A stretch of DNA of 64,000 nt from Sphingobium trunci (GCF_022664535.1 NZ_JAKUJY010000008.1:114786-178785), one strand, 5' to 3'; counted from the first letter of the stretch, positions 8,938-17,492 are shown. Numbers and translations: made by a program. Notes: a model not told the origin generated them from the sequence alone.

Positions 8938-9513
8938 ATGAATATGTTGACTGACAGTCATGACGCCGTGACCGCGGACTGGGCGGCGGCCCTGCTCGAC
9001 TTCTGGTTCAATGAAGTCGGGGAAGAAGGGTGGTGGAGCCACGATGCCGCGCTCGACCGGCAATGCACCGTGCGCTTCGGCGATCTGTGGGCGGAAAAAC
9101 GTGCCTTGTCCTCCGGCGAATTTCTCGAACGGGCCGACGATGCGCTGGCGGCCGTCCTGCTGTTCGACCAACTGCCCCGCAACATGTTTCGCGGGTCGGC
9201 GCAGGCCTTTGCCACCGACGGCCTCGCGCGGGACGTCGCCCGGGGGGCCATTGCCCAGGGCTATGACATACAGATTGGCGGAGCGGGCCGCCTGTTCTTC
9301 TACATGCCGTTCCAGCACAGCGAAAATTGGGACGATCAGGAATTGTCGGTGAGCCTGTTCGAAGGCGCCGGGGACGCGCGGTCGCTGGACTTCGCCCGAC
9401 AGCACCGGGCCACCATCGCCCGTTTCGGCCGTTTCCCCCACCGTAACGCGCTGCTGGGACGCCGCACCCGACCCGAGGAACGGCAGGCGGCAGAACAGGG
9501 TGCCCACTGGTAG
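8938..9513 (+). CDS. DUF924 family protein
   Basis: About 191 residues from the ATG at 8938; other in-frame starts at 8896 and 8944 are possible and no ribosome site is decisive. Family markers are LLDFWFNEVGEEGWW, the segment LLFDQLPRNMFRGSAQAFATD and MPFQHSENWDDQ. DUF924 (PF06041) proteins are soluble, TPR-like all-helical proteins of unknown function. It follows tldD; an inverted repeat (TCTGCCT/AGGCAGA, 9520-9540) lies just after the stop codon. Confidence 0.8.
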   Translation: MNMLTDSHDAVTADWAAALLDFWFNEVGEEGWWSHDAALDRQCTVRFGDLWAEKRALSSGEFLERADDALAAVLLFDQLPRNMFRGSAQAFATDGLARDVARGAIAQGYDIQIGGAGRLFFYMPFQHSENWDDQELSVSLFEGAGDARSLDFARQHRATIARFGRFPHRNALLGRRTRPEERQAAEQGAHW

Positions 9514-9619
9514 CCTGTTTCTGCCTGTTTTTTAGGCAGAGATGCCGCACTGCACATTTTTTTGGCTTCGCCTACGTAACGGTCTGAAGAGAAGCCCGCA
9601 TTAACGCGTGTTTAAGAAA

Positions 9620-9635
9620 TTGGCACGCCTCTTGC
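9620..9635 (+). promoter_or_regulatory. Sigma-54 (-24/-12) promoter of glnK-amtB
   Basis: The sequence tTGGCACGcctcTTGCg matches the RpoN consensus TGGCACGNNNNTTGC exactly, with GG and GC at the required spacing. It lies about 37 bp upstream of the PII start codon. A TGCAC half-site at about 9551, 70 bp upstream, could belong to an NtrC site, but no full palindrome is seen. Confidence 0.85.
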
Positions 9636-9671
9636 GAGTATGTCGCCGCACACCATTATCAGGGGGGCGAC

Positions 9672-10010
9672 ATGAAACTTGTCATGGCTATCATCAAGCC
9701 GTTCAAGCTTGACGATGTCCGCGAGGCTCTTTCCTCGCTGGGCATCGCCGGCATGACGGTGAGCGAAGTGAAGGGCTTCGGCCGCCAGAAGGGGCAGACC
9801 GAAATCTACCGCGGCGCCGAATATTCGACCAACATGGTTCCGAAGATCAAGATCGAGGTGGTCTGCGACGACGACCTCGCGCCGCGTGTCGTCGAAGCGA
9901 CGCAGGCGGCGGCGAATTCGGGCGCCATCGGCGACGGCAAGATCTTCGTTCTCGATGTCGAGCAGGCGGTGCGCATCCGTACCGGCGAAACCGGCGAAAC
10001 CGCACTGTAA
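9672..10010 (+). CDS. glnK: Nitrogen regulatory protein PII
   Basis: 112 residues, exact family length. The T-loop carries the uridylylation site Tyr51 in TEIYRGAEY, and the C-terminal GDGKIFVLDVEQAVRIRTGE is the nucleotide-binding signature. PII trimers sense 2-oxoglutarate, ATP/ADP and, by uridylylation, glutamine; GlnK blocks the AmtB channel when nitrogen is plentiful. It sits 13 bp upstream of amtB under a sigma-54 promoter, which favours the GlnK role over GlnB, although sequence alone cannot separate the two. Confidence 0.95.
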   Translation: MKLVMAIIKPFKLDDVREALSSLGIAGMTVSEVKGFGRQKGQTEIYRGAEYSTNMVPKIKIEVVCDDDLAPRVVEATQAAANSGAIGDGKIFVLDVEQAVRIRTGETGETAL

Positions 10011-10023
10011 GAAGGGGGAATTA

Positions 10024-11445
10024 ATGTCCTTTTCAAAGAAACTTTGCGGCGTGATGGGGGCGGCTGGCCTGTCCCTGCTCACAGCCGCACCGGCGCTGGC
10101 CGCGCCGCTAGTCAAGGCGCCCAACGCCGCGGCCATGGCCACCATGGTCAACAAGGGCGATGTCGCCTGGATGCTCGTCTCGTCCGCTCTGGTCCTGATG
10201 ATGTCCATCCCCGGCCTGGCCCTGTTCTACGGCGGCCTGGTCCGCACCAAGAATATGCTGAGCGTCCTGATGCAGGTGTTCATGATCGTTTCGGTCACGG
10301 GCCTGCTCTGGTGCTGCTACGGCTATTCCATCGCCTTCACCAGCGGCGGTGAAAACCACTTCTTCGGCGGTCTTTCCAAGGCGTTCCTGATGGGCGTCGA
10401 CGGCACGACCTCCGCCGCGACGTTCAGCAACAACGTCTATCTGCCCGAACTGGTCTATGTCGTCTTCCAGATGACCTTCGCCATGATCACCCCGGCGCTG
10501 ATCGTCGGTGCCTTTGCGGAGCGCGTGAAATTCTCCTCGCTGATCGTGTTCGTGGTCCTGTGGTCGACGGTCGTCTACTATCCGATCGCGCACATGGTCT
10601 GGTACTGGGCGGGCCCGGACTTCCTGGCTGACACCCCGACCGATGGCGGGTTCCTGTGGGCCATGGGCGCACTGGACTTCGCGGGCGGCACCGTCGTCCA
10701 CATCAACGCGGGTATCGCCGGCCTGGTCGGCGCCCTGATGATCGGCAAGCGCGTCGGCTTCCCCAAGGAACCCATGCCGCCGCACTCGCTGACCATGACC
10801 ATGATCGGCGCCAGCCTGCTGTGGGTCGGCTGGTTCGGCTTCAACGCCGGTTCCAACCTGGAGGCCAATGGCGTCACGGGCGTCGCCTTCATGAACACCA
10901 TGGTCGCCACCTGCGCCGCCGCGGTCAGTTGGGCCCTCATCGAACAGATCCACCATGGCAAGGCATCGCTGCTGGGCGCTGTTACCGGTGCCGTGGCCGG
11001 TCTGGTCGCGATCACTCCGGCCTCGGGCTTCGGTGCGCCGATGACCTCGATCGTCCTGGGCTTCGCCGTTTCGCCGATCTGCTACTTCTTCGTGGCGTTC
11101 GTGAAGGGCAAGTTCGGCTATGACGACAGCCTGGACGTGTTCGGCGTGCACTGCATCGGCGGGATCTTCGGCGCCATCGCGACGGCCATCGTCGCCGACC
11201 CGGCGCTGGGTGGTCAGGGCTTCTTCGACTACACCGTCTTCCCGGCGGTCGCTGGCAAGTATGACATGGCCGCGCAGATCATCGTTCAGCTCAAGGCCGT
11301 CCTGCTGACGCTGGTCTGGTCGGGTGTCGGCAGCGCGGTGCTCTACTTCATCATCGACAAGACGATGGGTCTGCGTCCGAGCAAGGAAGCCGAAATGGAA
11401 GGTCTCGACCTCTCCAGCCACGGCGAGCGGGCCTACAACTACTGA
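10024..11445 (+). CDS. amtB: Ammonium transporter AmtB
   Basis: 473 residues from the ATG at 10024, preceded by AAGGGGG. A cleavable signal peptide (to PALAAPLV) is followed by eleven predicted hydrophobic segments. Channel histidines lie in YPIAHMVWYW and FGVHCIGGIFGAIATA, and the signature DFAGGTVVHINAGIAGLVGA is complete. It conducts ammonia/ammonium across the inner membrane under nitrogen limitation, gated by the PII protein encoded just upstream. Confidence 0.97.
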   Translation: MSFSKKLCGVMGAAGLSLLTAAPALAAPLVKAPNAAAMATMVNKGDVAWMLVSSALVLMMSIPGLALFYGGLVRTKNMLSVLMQVFMIVSVTGLLWCCYGYSIAFTSGGENHFFGGLSKAFLMGVDGTTSAATFSNNVYLPELVYVVFQMTFAMITPALIVGAFAERVKFSSLIVFVVLWSTVVYYPIAHMVWYWAGPDFLADTPTDGGFLWAMGALDFAGGTVVHINAGIAGLVGALMIGKRVGFPKEPMPPHSLTMTMIGASLLWVGWFGFNAGSNLEANGVTGVAFMNTMVATCAAAVSWALIEQIHHGKASLLGAVTGAVAGLVAITPASGFGAPMTSIVLGFAVSPICYFFVAFVKGKFGYDDSLDVFGVHCIGGIFGAIATAIVADPALGGQGFFDYTVFPAVAGKYDMAAQIIVQLKAVLLTLVWSGVGSAVLYFIIDKTMGLRPSKEAEMEGLDLSSHGERAYNY

Positions 11446-11515
11446 GATTGGCAGGGCGGGCCGACACGCGAAAGGCCCGCCCGCCTCACCCTGTTCCTCC
11501 TGCGAACATTCCTGG

Positions 11516-11546
11516 GGACCGGTACGCAAGTGCCGGTCCTTTTTTT
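11516..11546 (+). terminator. Intrinsic terminator after amtB
   Basis: Stem GGACCGG/CCGGTCC around a 10-nt loop, followed by seven T. It lies 70 bp after the amtB stop and just before the 3' end of the convergent crtB gene. Confidence 0.85.
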
Positions 11547-11554
11547 GGCGGAGT

Positions 11555-12511
11555 TCAGGACCGACTGCGGGTCCAGAGGGAAGCGGGCCTAGGCATTTCG
11601 GCGGGCCAGCGGCGGGCGCGGCCGGGAACCTGCAGGCCCGCGCGCAGCAGCCAGCCGAGCTTTTCGCCCCTGGGCGTCGCCACGCGATGGTCCCAGGCCT
11701 GTTCACCCCGGCGCGCGACTTCGCGGGCTATGCCGCCATAGATGCCCGCCGCCGCCAGCACCGCCCAGGCGGAGCGGGGCGGCAGGGCGCCAGTGCCGTG
11801 GCGGGCGCTTTGCTCATAGGCGGCCGCCATGTCCGCGAGGCGGCGGGCAAGGATGGCCAGGCGCGAGCGGACCCAGGGCTTCATATGCTCGCCGGGCGGG
11901 ATATCCATTTCGACCAGCCATTCCTCGGGGAGATAGCAGCGGTCGGCGGCTTCATCCTCGCTGATGTCGCGGGCGATATTGGCGAGCTGGAAGGCGAGAC
12001 CGAGGTCGCAGGCGCGGTCGAGCGTGGCCTCGTCCGCCGGATCGACGCCCATCAGGATCGCCATCATGCAGCCGACCGCGCCCGCGACATGATAGCAATA
12101 GCGCAGCATGTCGGTCTCGCTGCGGGGTCGCCATTCGCGGGCATCGAGCGCGAAGCCTTCGATCAGGTCATGGGCGTAGCGTTGCGGAATGGCGCATTCC
12201 CGCATGACCAGGCCGAAGCCGTCAAAGGCGGGATCGCCGGTCGGATCACCGTGGAGCGCCGCCCCGGTTAGGACGCGGATCGTCGAGAGGCGCGCCTGCC
12301 CGTCCGCCACCCCGCGCATCGTGCCGCCATGATCCTGGCCATCGGCTATGTCGTCGCATTTGCGGCACCAGGCATAGAGCAGCCAGGCGCGCTCCCGCGT
12401 CCGCGGGTCGAAAAGCTTCGATGCCATGGCGAAGGATTTGGAACCGCGCGCAATGCTCTCCCGGGCAAGGGCGACGAGAGCGGCGCGGTCGGGAGGAGTG
12501 TTGCTGGTCAC
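11555..12511 (-). CDS. crtB: Phytoene synthase CrtB
   Basis: 318 residues. Both prenyl-diphosphate binding motifs are present: the first as WCRKCDDIAD near the N-terminus, the second as ANIARDISEDEAADRCYLP. It condenses two geranylgeranyl diphosphates to phytoene, the first committed step of carotenoid synthesis. It is the last gene of the minus-strand set crtY-crtI-LOG-crtB; a 98-bp repeat separates it from the LOG gene, so it may have its own promoter. Confidence 0.93.
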   Translation of the reverse strand: MTSNTPPDRAALVALARESIARGSKSFAMASKLFDPRTRERAWLLYAWCRKCDDIADGQDHGGTMRGVADGQARLSTIRVLTGAALHGDPTGDPAFDGFGLVMRECAIPQRYAHDLIEGFALDAREWRPRSETDMLRYCYHVAGAVGCMMAILMGVDPADEATLDRACDLGLAFQLANIARDISEDEAADRCYLPEEWLVEMDIPPGEHMKPWVRSRLAILARRLADMAAAYEQSARHGTGALPPRSAWAVLAAAGIYGGIAREVARRGEQAWDHRVATPRGEKLGWLLRAGLQVPGRARRWPAEMPRPASLWTRSRS

Positions 12512-12571
12512 ATTCCCGACATGCCCGCCCCTTTCCTCTCCTGCAAGCGGCAGCGCCTGCCAGGATGGAAC

Positions 12572-12677
12572 CTAGAGCATTTTCGAAGCAGGTGGCATCA
12601 CCTGCTGGCTCGGAAAATGCGGAAAACAAGGACAAATAGACCATGATCCGATTCAACTCGATCGGATCATGGTCTAG
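12572..12677. repeat. 98-bp double-hairpin repeat, copy 1, flanked by CTAG
   Basis: The interior 12576-12673 holds two hairpins: GCATTTTC...GAAAATGC with an inner GCAGGTG/CACCTGC stem, and GACCATGATCCGAT/ATCGGATCATGGTC. It is bounded by CTAG at 12572-12575 and 12674-12677. The right CTAG supplies the TAG stop of the LOG gene on the minus strand. Other copies are at 23408, 48157, 58045 and, partial, 32774. Confidence 0.95.
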
Positions 12678-13255
12678 AGGCGTTCCGCCTTCATGGCGAA
12701 GATGGTCTCATGCGGCTGATAGGCCGCCATCCTGTCGAGCAGCATTTCGATCGCGTTGGCATGGATCAGGATATTGGCGTGCTGCGCGCGGATGAAGCCC
12801 GCCTCGACCATCTGCTGGTTGAAGGTGATGAGCTGGTCGTAGAAACCCGCGACATTGAGCAGCCCGACCGGCTTTTGGTGGTAGCCCAGTTGCGCCCAGC
12901 TGATCGCTTCCCACAATTCGTCCATCGTGCCAACGCCGCCCGGCAGCGTCACGAAGCCGTCGGAAAGGTCGGTGAACAACTGCTTGCGCTGGTGCATGGT
13001 CTGGACGACATGCAGTTCCGTGCAGCCGCGATGGGCGACTTCGGCGCCGACCAGCGCTTCGGGAATGACGCCGATCACTTCGCCGCCCGCCTCCAGCGCG
13101 GCATCGGCGACCGCACCCATCAGCCCAAGGCGTCCGCCGCCATAGACGACGCCGATGCCGCGCCCGGCCAACACATGTCCGACATGGCGGGCGGCTTCGA
13201 CATAGGCCGGATCGGCCGGGGTGGCCGAACCGCAATAGACAGCCAGTCTCTTCAT
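12674..13255 (-). CDS. LOG family protein (TIGR00730)
   Basis: 193 residues. It has the nucleotide-binding Rossmann start MKRLAVYCGSA, GVVYGGGRLGLMG, and the LOG catalytic signature PGGVGTMDELWE. Proteins of this family hydrolyse nucleoside 5'-monophosphates, including cytokinin ribotides, to free base and ribose 5-phosphate; they are often misnamed lysine decarboxylases. The gene lies 13 bp after the crtI stop, so it is probably co-transcribed with the carotenoid genes. Its stop codon is the terminal TAG of the adjoining repeat. A second LOG-family gene is at 41309-42187. Confidence 0.92.
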   Translation of the reverse strand: MKRLAVYCGSATPADPAYVEAARHVGHVLAGRGIGVVYGGGRLGLMGAVADAALEAGGEVIGVIPEALVGAEVAHRGCTELHVVQTMHQRKQLFTDLSDGFVTLPGGVGTMDELWEAISWAQLGYHQKPVGLLNVAGFYDQLITFNQQMVEAGFIRAQHANILIHANAIEMLLDRMAAYQPHETIFAMKAERL

Positions 13256-13268
13256 GATCCCTCTTTGT

Positions 13269-14753
13269 TTACGCCAGATCTTCCAGCATCAGGGCGGCGG
13301 TCGCCTTGGCGCTGCCGACCACGCCGGGAATGCCCGCGCCCGGATGCGTACCCGCCCCTACCAGATAGAGGTTGGGAATGACATCGTCGCGATTATGCGC
13401 CCGGAACCACGCGCTTTGCGTCAGCAGCGGCTCCAGGCTGAAGGCGCTGCCCAGATGCGCCGACAGGTCGCGCCGGAAATCGGGCGGCGCATAATGGAAC
13501 CGCGTCACGATGCGCGACCGGATGTCGGGGATCAGCCGGTGCTGGATCTCGTCCAATATGCGTTCGGCATAGGCGGGCGCGAACCGGTCCCAGTCGATCG
13601 GCAGCTTGCCCAGATGCGGCACCGGGGCGAGCGCATAGAAGGTCGAATGCCCGTCCGGCGCCATCGACGGGTCGGTCACGGTCGGGTGGTGCAGGTAGAG
13701 CGAGAAATCCTGCGGCAGCACGCCATAATCATAGATGTCGGTCAGCAACCCTTCATAGCGCGGGCCGAACAGGATCATATGGTGGGGGATGCCGGGCCAG
13801 CTTCCCCTGATGCCGAAATGCAGCACGAACAGGCTGGGCGACCAGCGCTTGCGGGCAAGCTTTTCCGCCTGCTTTTCCCCGCGCGGGTGATGGCCGATCA
13901 GGTCGCGATAGCTGTGCATCAGGTCGGCGTTGGAGGCGACCGCATCGGCCTCCCCCCGCCAGCCGGAGGCGCAGCGGACGGCCACGGCGCGGTCGCCATA
14001 GGTTTCGATCTGCACTACGGGATCGGCGAGGCGCAGCGTGCCCCCCAGCCGCTCGAAATGGGTCGCCATCGCCTGGACGAGACGGTTGGTGCCGCCCTTG
14101 GCGAACCAGACGCCGCCATCCTTCTCCAGCTTGTGGATGAGGGCGTAGATCGAACTGGTCTGGAGCGGATTGCCGCCCACCAGCAGCGTGTGGAAAGACA
14201 GCGCCTGCCGCAGCTTTTCATTTTTCACATGGGAGGAAACGATCGAATGGACGGATCGCCATGCCTGATGCTTCATCAAGGCGGGCGCGGCCCGGACCAT
14301 CGAGGCGAAGTCGAGGAACGCCACCGATCCAAGCTTGCGATAGCCCTCCTCATAGACGCCGCCCGCATAGTCGAGGAAGCTTTCATAACCCGCGACATCT
14401 TCCGGATTGAGCTTGGCGATCTGGGCGCGCAGGGCCGTTTCGTCGTTGGAATAGTCGAAGTTGGTGCCGTCGCGCCAGTTGAGCCGGTAGAAGGGCGAGA
14501 CGGGGACCAGGCTGACATCCTCCGCCATGTCATGGCCGGAGAGGCGCCATAGCTCGCCCAGGCAATCGGGATCGGTGATGACCGTAGGGCCGGCGTCGAA
14601 GACGAAGCCGTCCTTCTCCCACATATAGGCGCGGCCGCCGGGGCGATCGCGCGCCTCGACCAATATCGTCTCGACCCCGGCGGATTGCAGACGGATGGAG
14701 AGCGCCAGGCCGCCGAAACCGGCGCCGATGACGATCGCTTTTCTGGTCATCAC
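13269..14753 (-). CDS. crtI: Phytoene desaturase CrtI
   Basis: 494 residues. The dinucleotide-binding motif AIVIGAGFGGLALSIRL is at the N-terminus and the bacterial-type desaturase C-terminal signature NLYLVGAGTHPGAGIPGVVG is intact. It converts phytoene to lycopene in four FAD-dependent desaturations at the membrane. Start is 13 bp after the crtY stop, so the pair is an operon. Confidence 0.96.
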   Translation of the reverse strand: MMTRKAIVIGAGFGGLALSIRLQSAGVETILVEARDRPGGRAYMWEKDGFVFDAGPTVITDPDCLGELWRLSGHDMAEDVSLVPVSPFYRLNWRDGTNFDYSNDETALRAQIAKLNPEDVAGYESFLDYAGGVYEEGYRKLGSVAFLDFASMVRAAPALMKHQAWRSVHSIVSSHVKNEKLRQALSFHTLLVGGNPLQTSSIYALIHKLEKDGGVWFAKGGTNRLVQAMATHFERLGGTLRLADPVVQIETYGDRAVAVRCASGWRGEADAVASNADLMHSYRDLIGHHPRGEKQAEKLARKRWSPSLFVLHFGIRGSWPGIPHHMILFGPRYEGLLTDIYDYGVLPQDFSLYLHHPTVTDPSMAPDGHSTFYALAPVPHLGKLPIDWDRFAPAYAERILDEIQHRLIPDIRSRIVTRFHYAPPDFRRDLSAHLGSAFSLEPLLTQSAWFRAHNRDDVIPNLYLVGAGTHPGAGIPGVVGSAKATAALMLEDLA

Positions 14754-14766
14754 TATGGCCTGCTCA

Positions 14767-15927
14767 TCAGGCGGAAGGTCTCAACACTGCGCGCATGGCG
14801 CTCCTTATGGGCACCGGGGGCCGTCCGCACAAGATACGGATTCGATCCGTCACGGTTGACCGTCCCGCATAGAAGCGGCCGATGAGTCCGGCGTCGAGCC
14901 GGTAGAAGCGTTCGAAGATGCGCCAGCGCCGGTCGGGTTCGGCCGCCCGGAACAGCATCTTGCCGAGCAGCCGGTAATAGCCGCCCTGCCGCCAATGCCG
15001 GGCCGCCCGGGCGCGTGTCATATGGGCCAGCGCTGCCCCGTCCATCGGCCACGCGCGTTCGACGTCCAGGGCGAAGCGGATCGCGTCGGGCAGGGAATAG
15101 CCCGTCATCGGCTGGAACAGGCCCGCCCGCGCCCCGGCCCGCGCCACGGGATCATCGCTGGGCCAGAAACGCTCGAAATCCCCGCCATGGACCACCGGCA
15201 GAACGCCGCTTTCCCGATGGACGACCGCCTCGACCGGCCAGCCCCGCGCCTTAGCATAGGCGGCGATCCGGCGATCCAGCACGGGTCCGTCCAGATCGGG
15301 GCTGTCGCTATAATAGGTATCCTCGATGAAAAGCGTATGTTCGTCCCAGGGCAGGATATAGACAAAGCGATAGCCATCGACCTGCTCGACCGCCGCATCC
15401 ATGATGACGGGGCGGGTCAGGCCGTGAGGGGTGCGAAGGCGCAGCGCCTGGCCCACGAATTTCTGCCAGCCGCATTGCAGCGCGGCAAGGTCGCCGCCGC
15501 CCCTTGCGTCGATCACCCCGCCAGCCCGGAAGGTGCGGCCATCGGACAGGGCGATGCTGGACGGCGTCAGGGAATGGATGGGCGTTCCCATGAGGATGCG
15601 CTCCCCCAGCATCTGCCGGGCATGAGTGTCCAGAAGCCGCGAGGTGGCACTGTTATAGGGGGTGGAGAGCAGACGCTGATGGCCCGGAAAATGCACCTCA
15701 TGCCCTTGCGGCCAGCGATGGGCGATCATCGGTTCGATCAGCCAGCGATCCCCGGCCGCGACGTCGCTGTCGAAGAAGGACCAGACATGATTGCCGCCCA
15801 GCGCCTCCCCGCCCTCCACCAGCAGCAGGCGAACATCCGGTCGCCGGGCCGCGAAGGCCAGCGCGATCAGGCAGCCCGCAAGGCCGCCTCCCGCTATCGC
15901 AAGGTCGCAATCCGAAATCGTCGCCAT
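14767..15927 (-). CDS. crtY: Lycopene beta-cyclase CrtY
   Basis: 386 residues from the ATG at 15927; AAGG lies five bases upstream. A longer GTG start at 15963 would run into the divergent dmeR promoter. Visible motifs are the NAD(P)/FAD fold DLAIAGGGLAGCLIALAF, GGNHVWSFFDSD and the conserved FLP-like region VDGYRFVYILPWDEHTLFIEDTYYSD. It cyclises both ends of lycopene to beta-carotene. It is the first gene of the minus-strand carotenoid set; hydroxylase genes (crtZ, crtG) are not in the window. Confidence 0.95.
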   Translation of the reverse strand: MATISDCDLAIAGGGLAGCLIALAFAARRPDVRLLLVEGGEALGGNHVWSFFDSDVAAGDRWLIEPMIAHRWPQGHEVHFPGHQRLLSTPYNSATSRLLDTHARQMLGERILMGTPIHSLTPSSIALSDGRTFRAGGVIDARGGGDLAALQCGWQKFVGQALRLRTPHGLTRPVIMDAAVEQVDGYRFVYILPWDEHTLFIEDTYYSDSPDLDGPVLDRRIAAYAKARGWPVEAVVHRESGVLPVVHGGDFERFWPSDDPVARAGARAGLFQPMTGYSLPDAIRFALDVERAWPMDGAALAHMTRARAARHWRQGGYYRLLGKMLFRAAEPDRRWRIFERFYRLDAGLIGRFYAGRSTVTDRIRILCGRPPVPIRSAMRAVLRPSA

Positions 15928-15980
15928 CCTGACCTTGTTAGGGCGGTGGACCGCGAAATGCACAGATTGTTTTCATGTTC

Positions 15981-16010
15981 CATATAGTATAGGGGGGTAC
16001 CCTATGCATA
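15981..16010 (+). promoter_or_regulatory. DmeR operator overlapping the dmeRF promoter and start codon
   Basis: catATAGTATA, a six-G tract, then tacccTATGCATAT: AT-rich arms around a G/C tract, the layout of RcnR/DmeR operators. It overlaps a likely -10 (TATAGT region) with an upstream TTGTTT -35-like element at 15968, and its right arm covers the dmeR ATG (16004). Binding by apo-DmeR would block transcription of both genes. Confidence 0.7.
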
Positions 16011-16276
16011 TCATCGCGGATCGGGACAAGCTGTTGGCGCGGGTGCGGCGGATCGCCGGACAGATCAGCGCCGTGGAGCGGCAATTGGCGGGCGACGCCG
16101 GTTGTTCGGAAACCCTGCAACTCGTCGCGTCCGTCCGCGGGGCGGTGGGCAGCCTGATGGACGAGCTGATCGAGCAGCATATGCGGGAACATGTCGCCCG
16201 GCCCGGCATCAGCGACGATGCGCGCGAGGCCGCGGCGGAGGAAATGCTGGCGCTGATCCGGCGGTACGGGAAATGA
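16004..16276 (+). CDS. dmeR: Metal-sensing repressor, RcnR/DmeR type (CsoR-FrmR family)
   Basis: 90 residues, all-helical DUF156 family. The four ligand positions are His2, Cys34, His59 and His63. This matches the HCHH set of the Ni/Co sensor RcnR (H3, C35, H60, H64) rather than FrmR, which has Glu at the last position. It should repress dmeF until Co(II) or Ni(II) binds. The stop overlaps the dmeF start (ATGA at 16273-16276), so the two are translationally coupled. Confidence 0.88.
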   Translation: MHIIADRDKLLARVRRIAGQISAVERQLAGDAGCSETLQLVASVRGAVGSLMDELIEQHMREHVARPGISDDAREAAAEEMLALIRRYGK

Positions 16277-17334
16277 GCATGCATGACGACCATGACCATG
16301 GCGGCTATCACCACCCCCGTGACGATCATTCCCATGAGGATCATCCCCATGAGGATCATCCCCATGAGGATCATCCCCATGGTCATGCGGCGCCCGCTGT
16401 CGGCGACGAGGATGGCGAGGAAAGCCATTATTTCGATCATATCTACCTGACTCACGGGCATGAAGAAAATGCCCGGCGGACCATGTGGGTATTGTGGCTG
16501 ACCGCCGTCACCATGGTGGTGGAGATCGCCTTTGGCTGGATCACCGGATCGATGGCGCTGCTCGCCGACGGATTTCACATGGCGACCCATGCAGGCGCCA
16601 TGGCCGTGGCGGCGGCGGCCTATGGCTATGCCCGGCGCCATGCCCGCAACCCGCGCTACACATTCGGCACGGGCAAGGTCGGCGACCTGTCCGGCTTTGC
16701 CTCGGCCCTGATCCTGGCCTTCACGGCCTTGTTCATAGCCGTCGAATCGGCCACGCGGCTGTTCGAACCGGTGACGGTCGCCTTTGGCGAGGCCGCTTTC
16801 GTGGCGGTCCTGGGGTTGATCATCAATCTGATCAGCGCCGTGATGCTGGGTCACGACCATAGCCATGACCACGGGCATGACGATGCGCACGGGGACGATC
16901 ATGGGCATGATCATGATCGCGGGACGGGGCATGGCGACAATAATCTGCGCGCGGCCTATGTGCATGTGCTGACCGACGCGCTGACGTCCGTGCTGGCGAT
17001 CGTCGCGCTGCTTGCCGGGCGCTACATGGGATGGTGGTGGTTGGACCCGGCGGTCGGCCTGCTGGGATCGGTCGTGATCGCGCAATGGGCCTGGGGGCTG
17101 ATGAAGGATACGTCCGCCATTCTGCTCGATACGGCGGAACCTGCGTTGATGGCGCGGATCAAGGCGCTGGCGGAAGGGGAGGGAGCGACGATTCGCGACC
17201 TGCATGTCTGGCGCATCGGGCCGCACGCCCATGCCGCGATCATCAGCCTGGCGCCGGGCGCCAATGTCGCGGCGGTCAGGCAGGCGGTCAATGCCCTGCC
17301 CAGGATGGAGCATGTGACGGTCGAGTGCGGCTGA
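16273..17334 (+). CDS. dmeF: Cation diffusion facilitator DmeF (cobalt/nickel efflux)
   Basis: 353 residues. The His-rich N-terminus contains four tandem HEDHP-like units, followed by the CDF membrane domain with GSMALLADGFHMATHAGAM and a cytoplasmic loop rich in HxH and HD pairs (GHDHSHDHGHDDAHGDD). A second metal site motif, HVLTDALTSVLA, and the C-terminal domain (DLHVWRIGPHAHAAI) are present. It exports divalent cations in exchange for protons across the inner membrane; pairing with an RcnR-type sensor points to cobalt and nickel. Start chosen at the overlapping ATGA. Confidence 0.92.
   Translation: MSMHDDHDHGGYHHPRDDHSHEDHPHEDHPHEDHPHGHAAPAVGDEDGEESHYFDHIYLTHGHEENARRTMWVLWLTAVTMVVEIAFGWITGSMALLADGFHMATHAGAMAVAAAAYGYARRHARNPRYTFGTGKVGDLSGFASALILAFTALFIAVESATRLFEPVTVAFGEAAFVAVLGLIINLISAVMLGHDHSHDHGHDDAHGDDHGHDHDRGTGHGDNNLRAAYVHVLTDALTSVLAIVALLAGRYMGWWWLDPAVGLLGSVVIAQWAWGLMKDTSAILLDTAEPALMARIKALAEGEGATIRDLHVWRIGPHAHAAIISLAPGANVAAVRQAVNALPRMEHVTVECG
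16321..16380 (+). repeat. Four tandem 15-bp units in dmeF
   Basis: Three exact copies of gaggatcatccccat preceded by one diverged copy. The period is five codons, so copy changes would keep the frame and alter the number of metal-binding HEDHP units. Confidence 0.95.
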
Positions 17335-17492
17335 ACGGGCACATGCCGGTCTTTCGGCTGCCGGTCTTTCGATGGACGGCGGCAGGCGCGCGATGACGGG
17401 ATGTTTCTGAACCATTGCTAACGAGGGCATTCAGCAATCCGTCATCGCACATGTCCCATATCCCTCCTCACAAAGGGTTGGTGGAGATCGAC

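Noticed and set aside
10108..11706. 532-codon minus-strand frame
   Set aside because: Antisense to amtB; no recognisable domain.
12674..13255. Lysine decarboxylase
   Set aside because: The PGGVGTMDE signature is that of LOG phosphoribohydrolases; no PLP-binding decarboxylase motif is present.
16321..16380. Tandem repeats considered as a CRISPR-like array
   Set aside because: Units are 15 bp with no spacers and lie in frame within dmeF.
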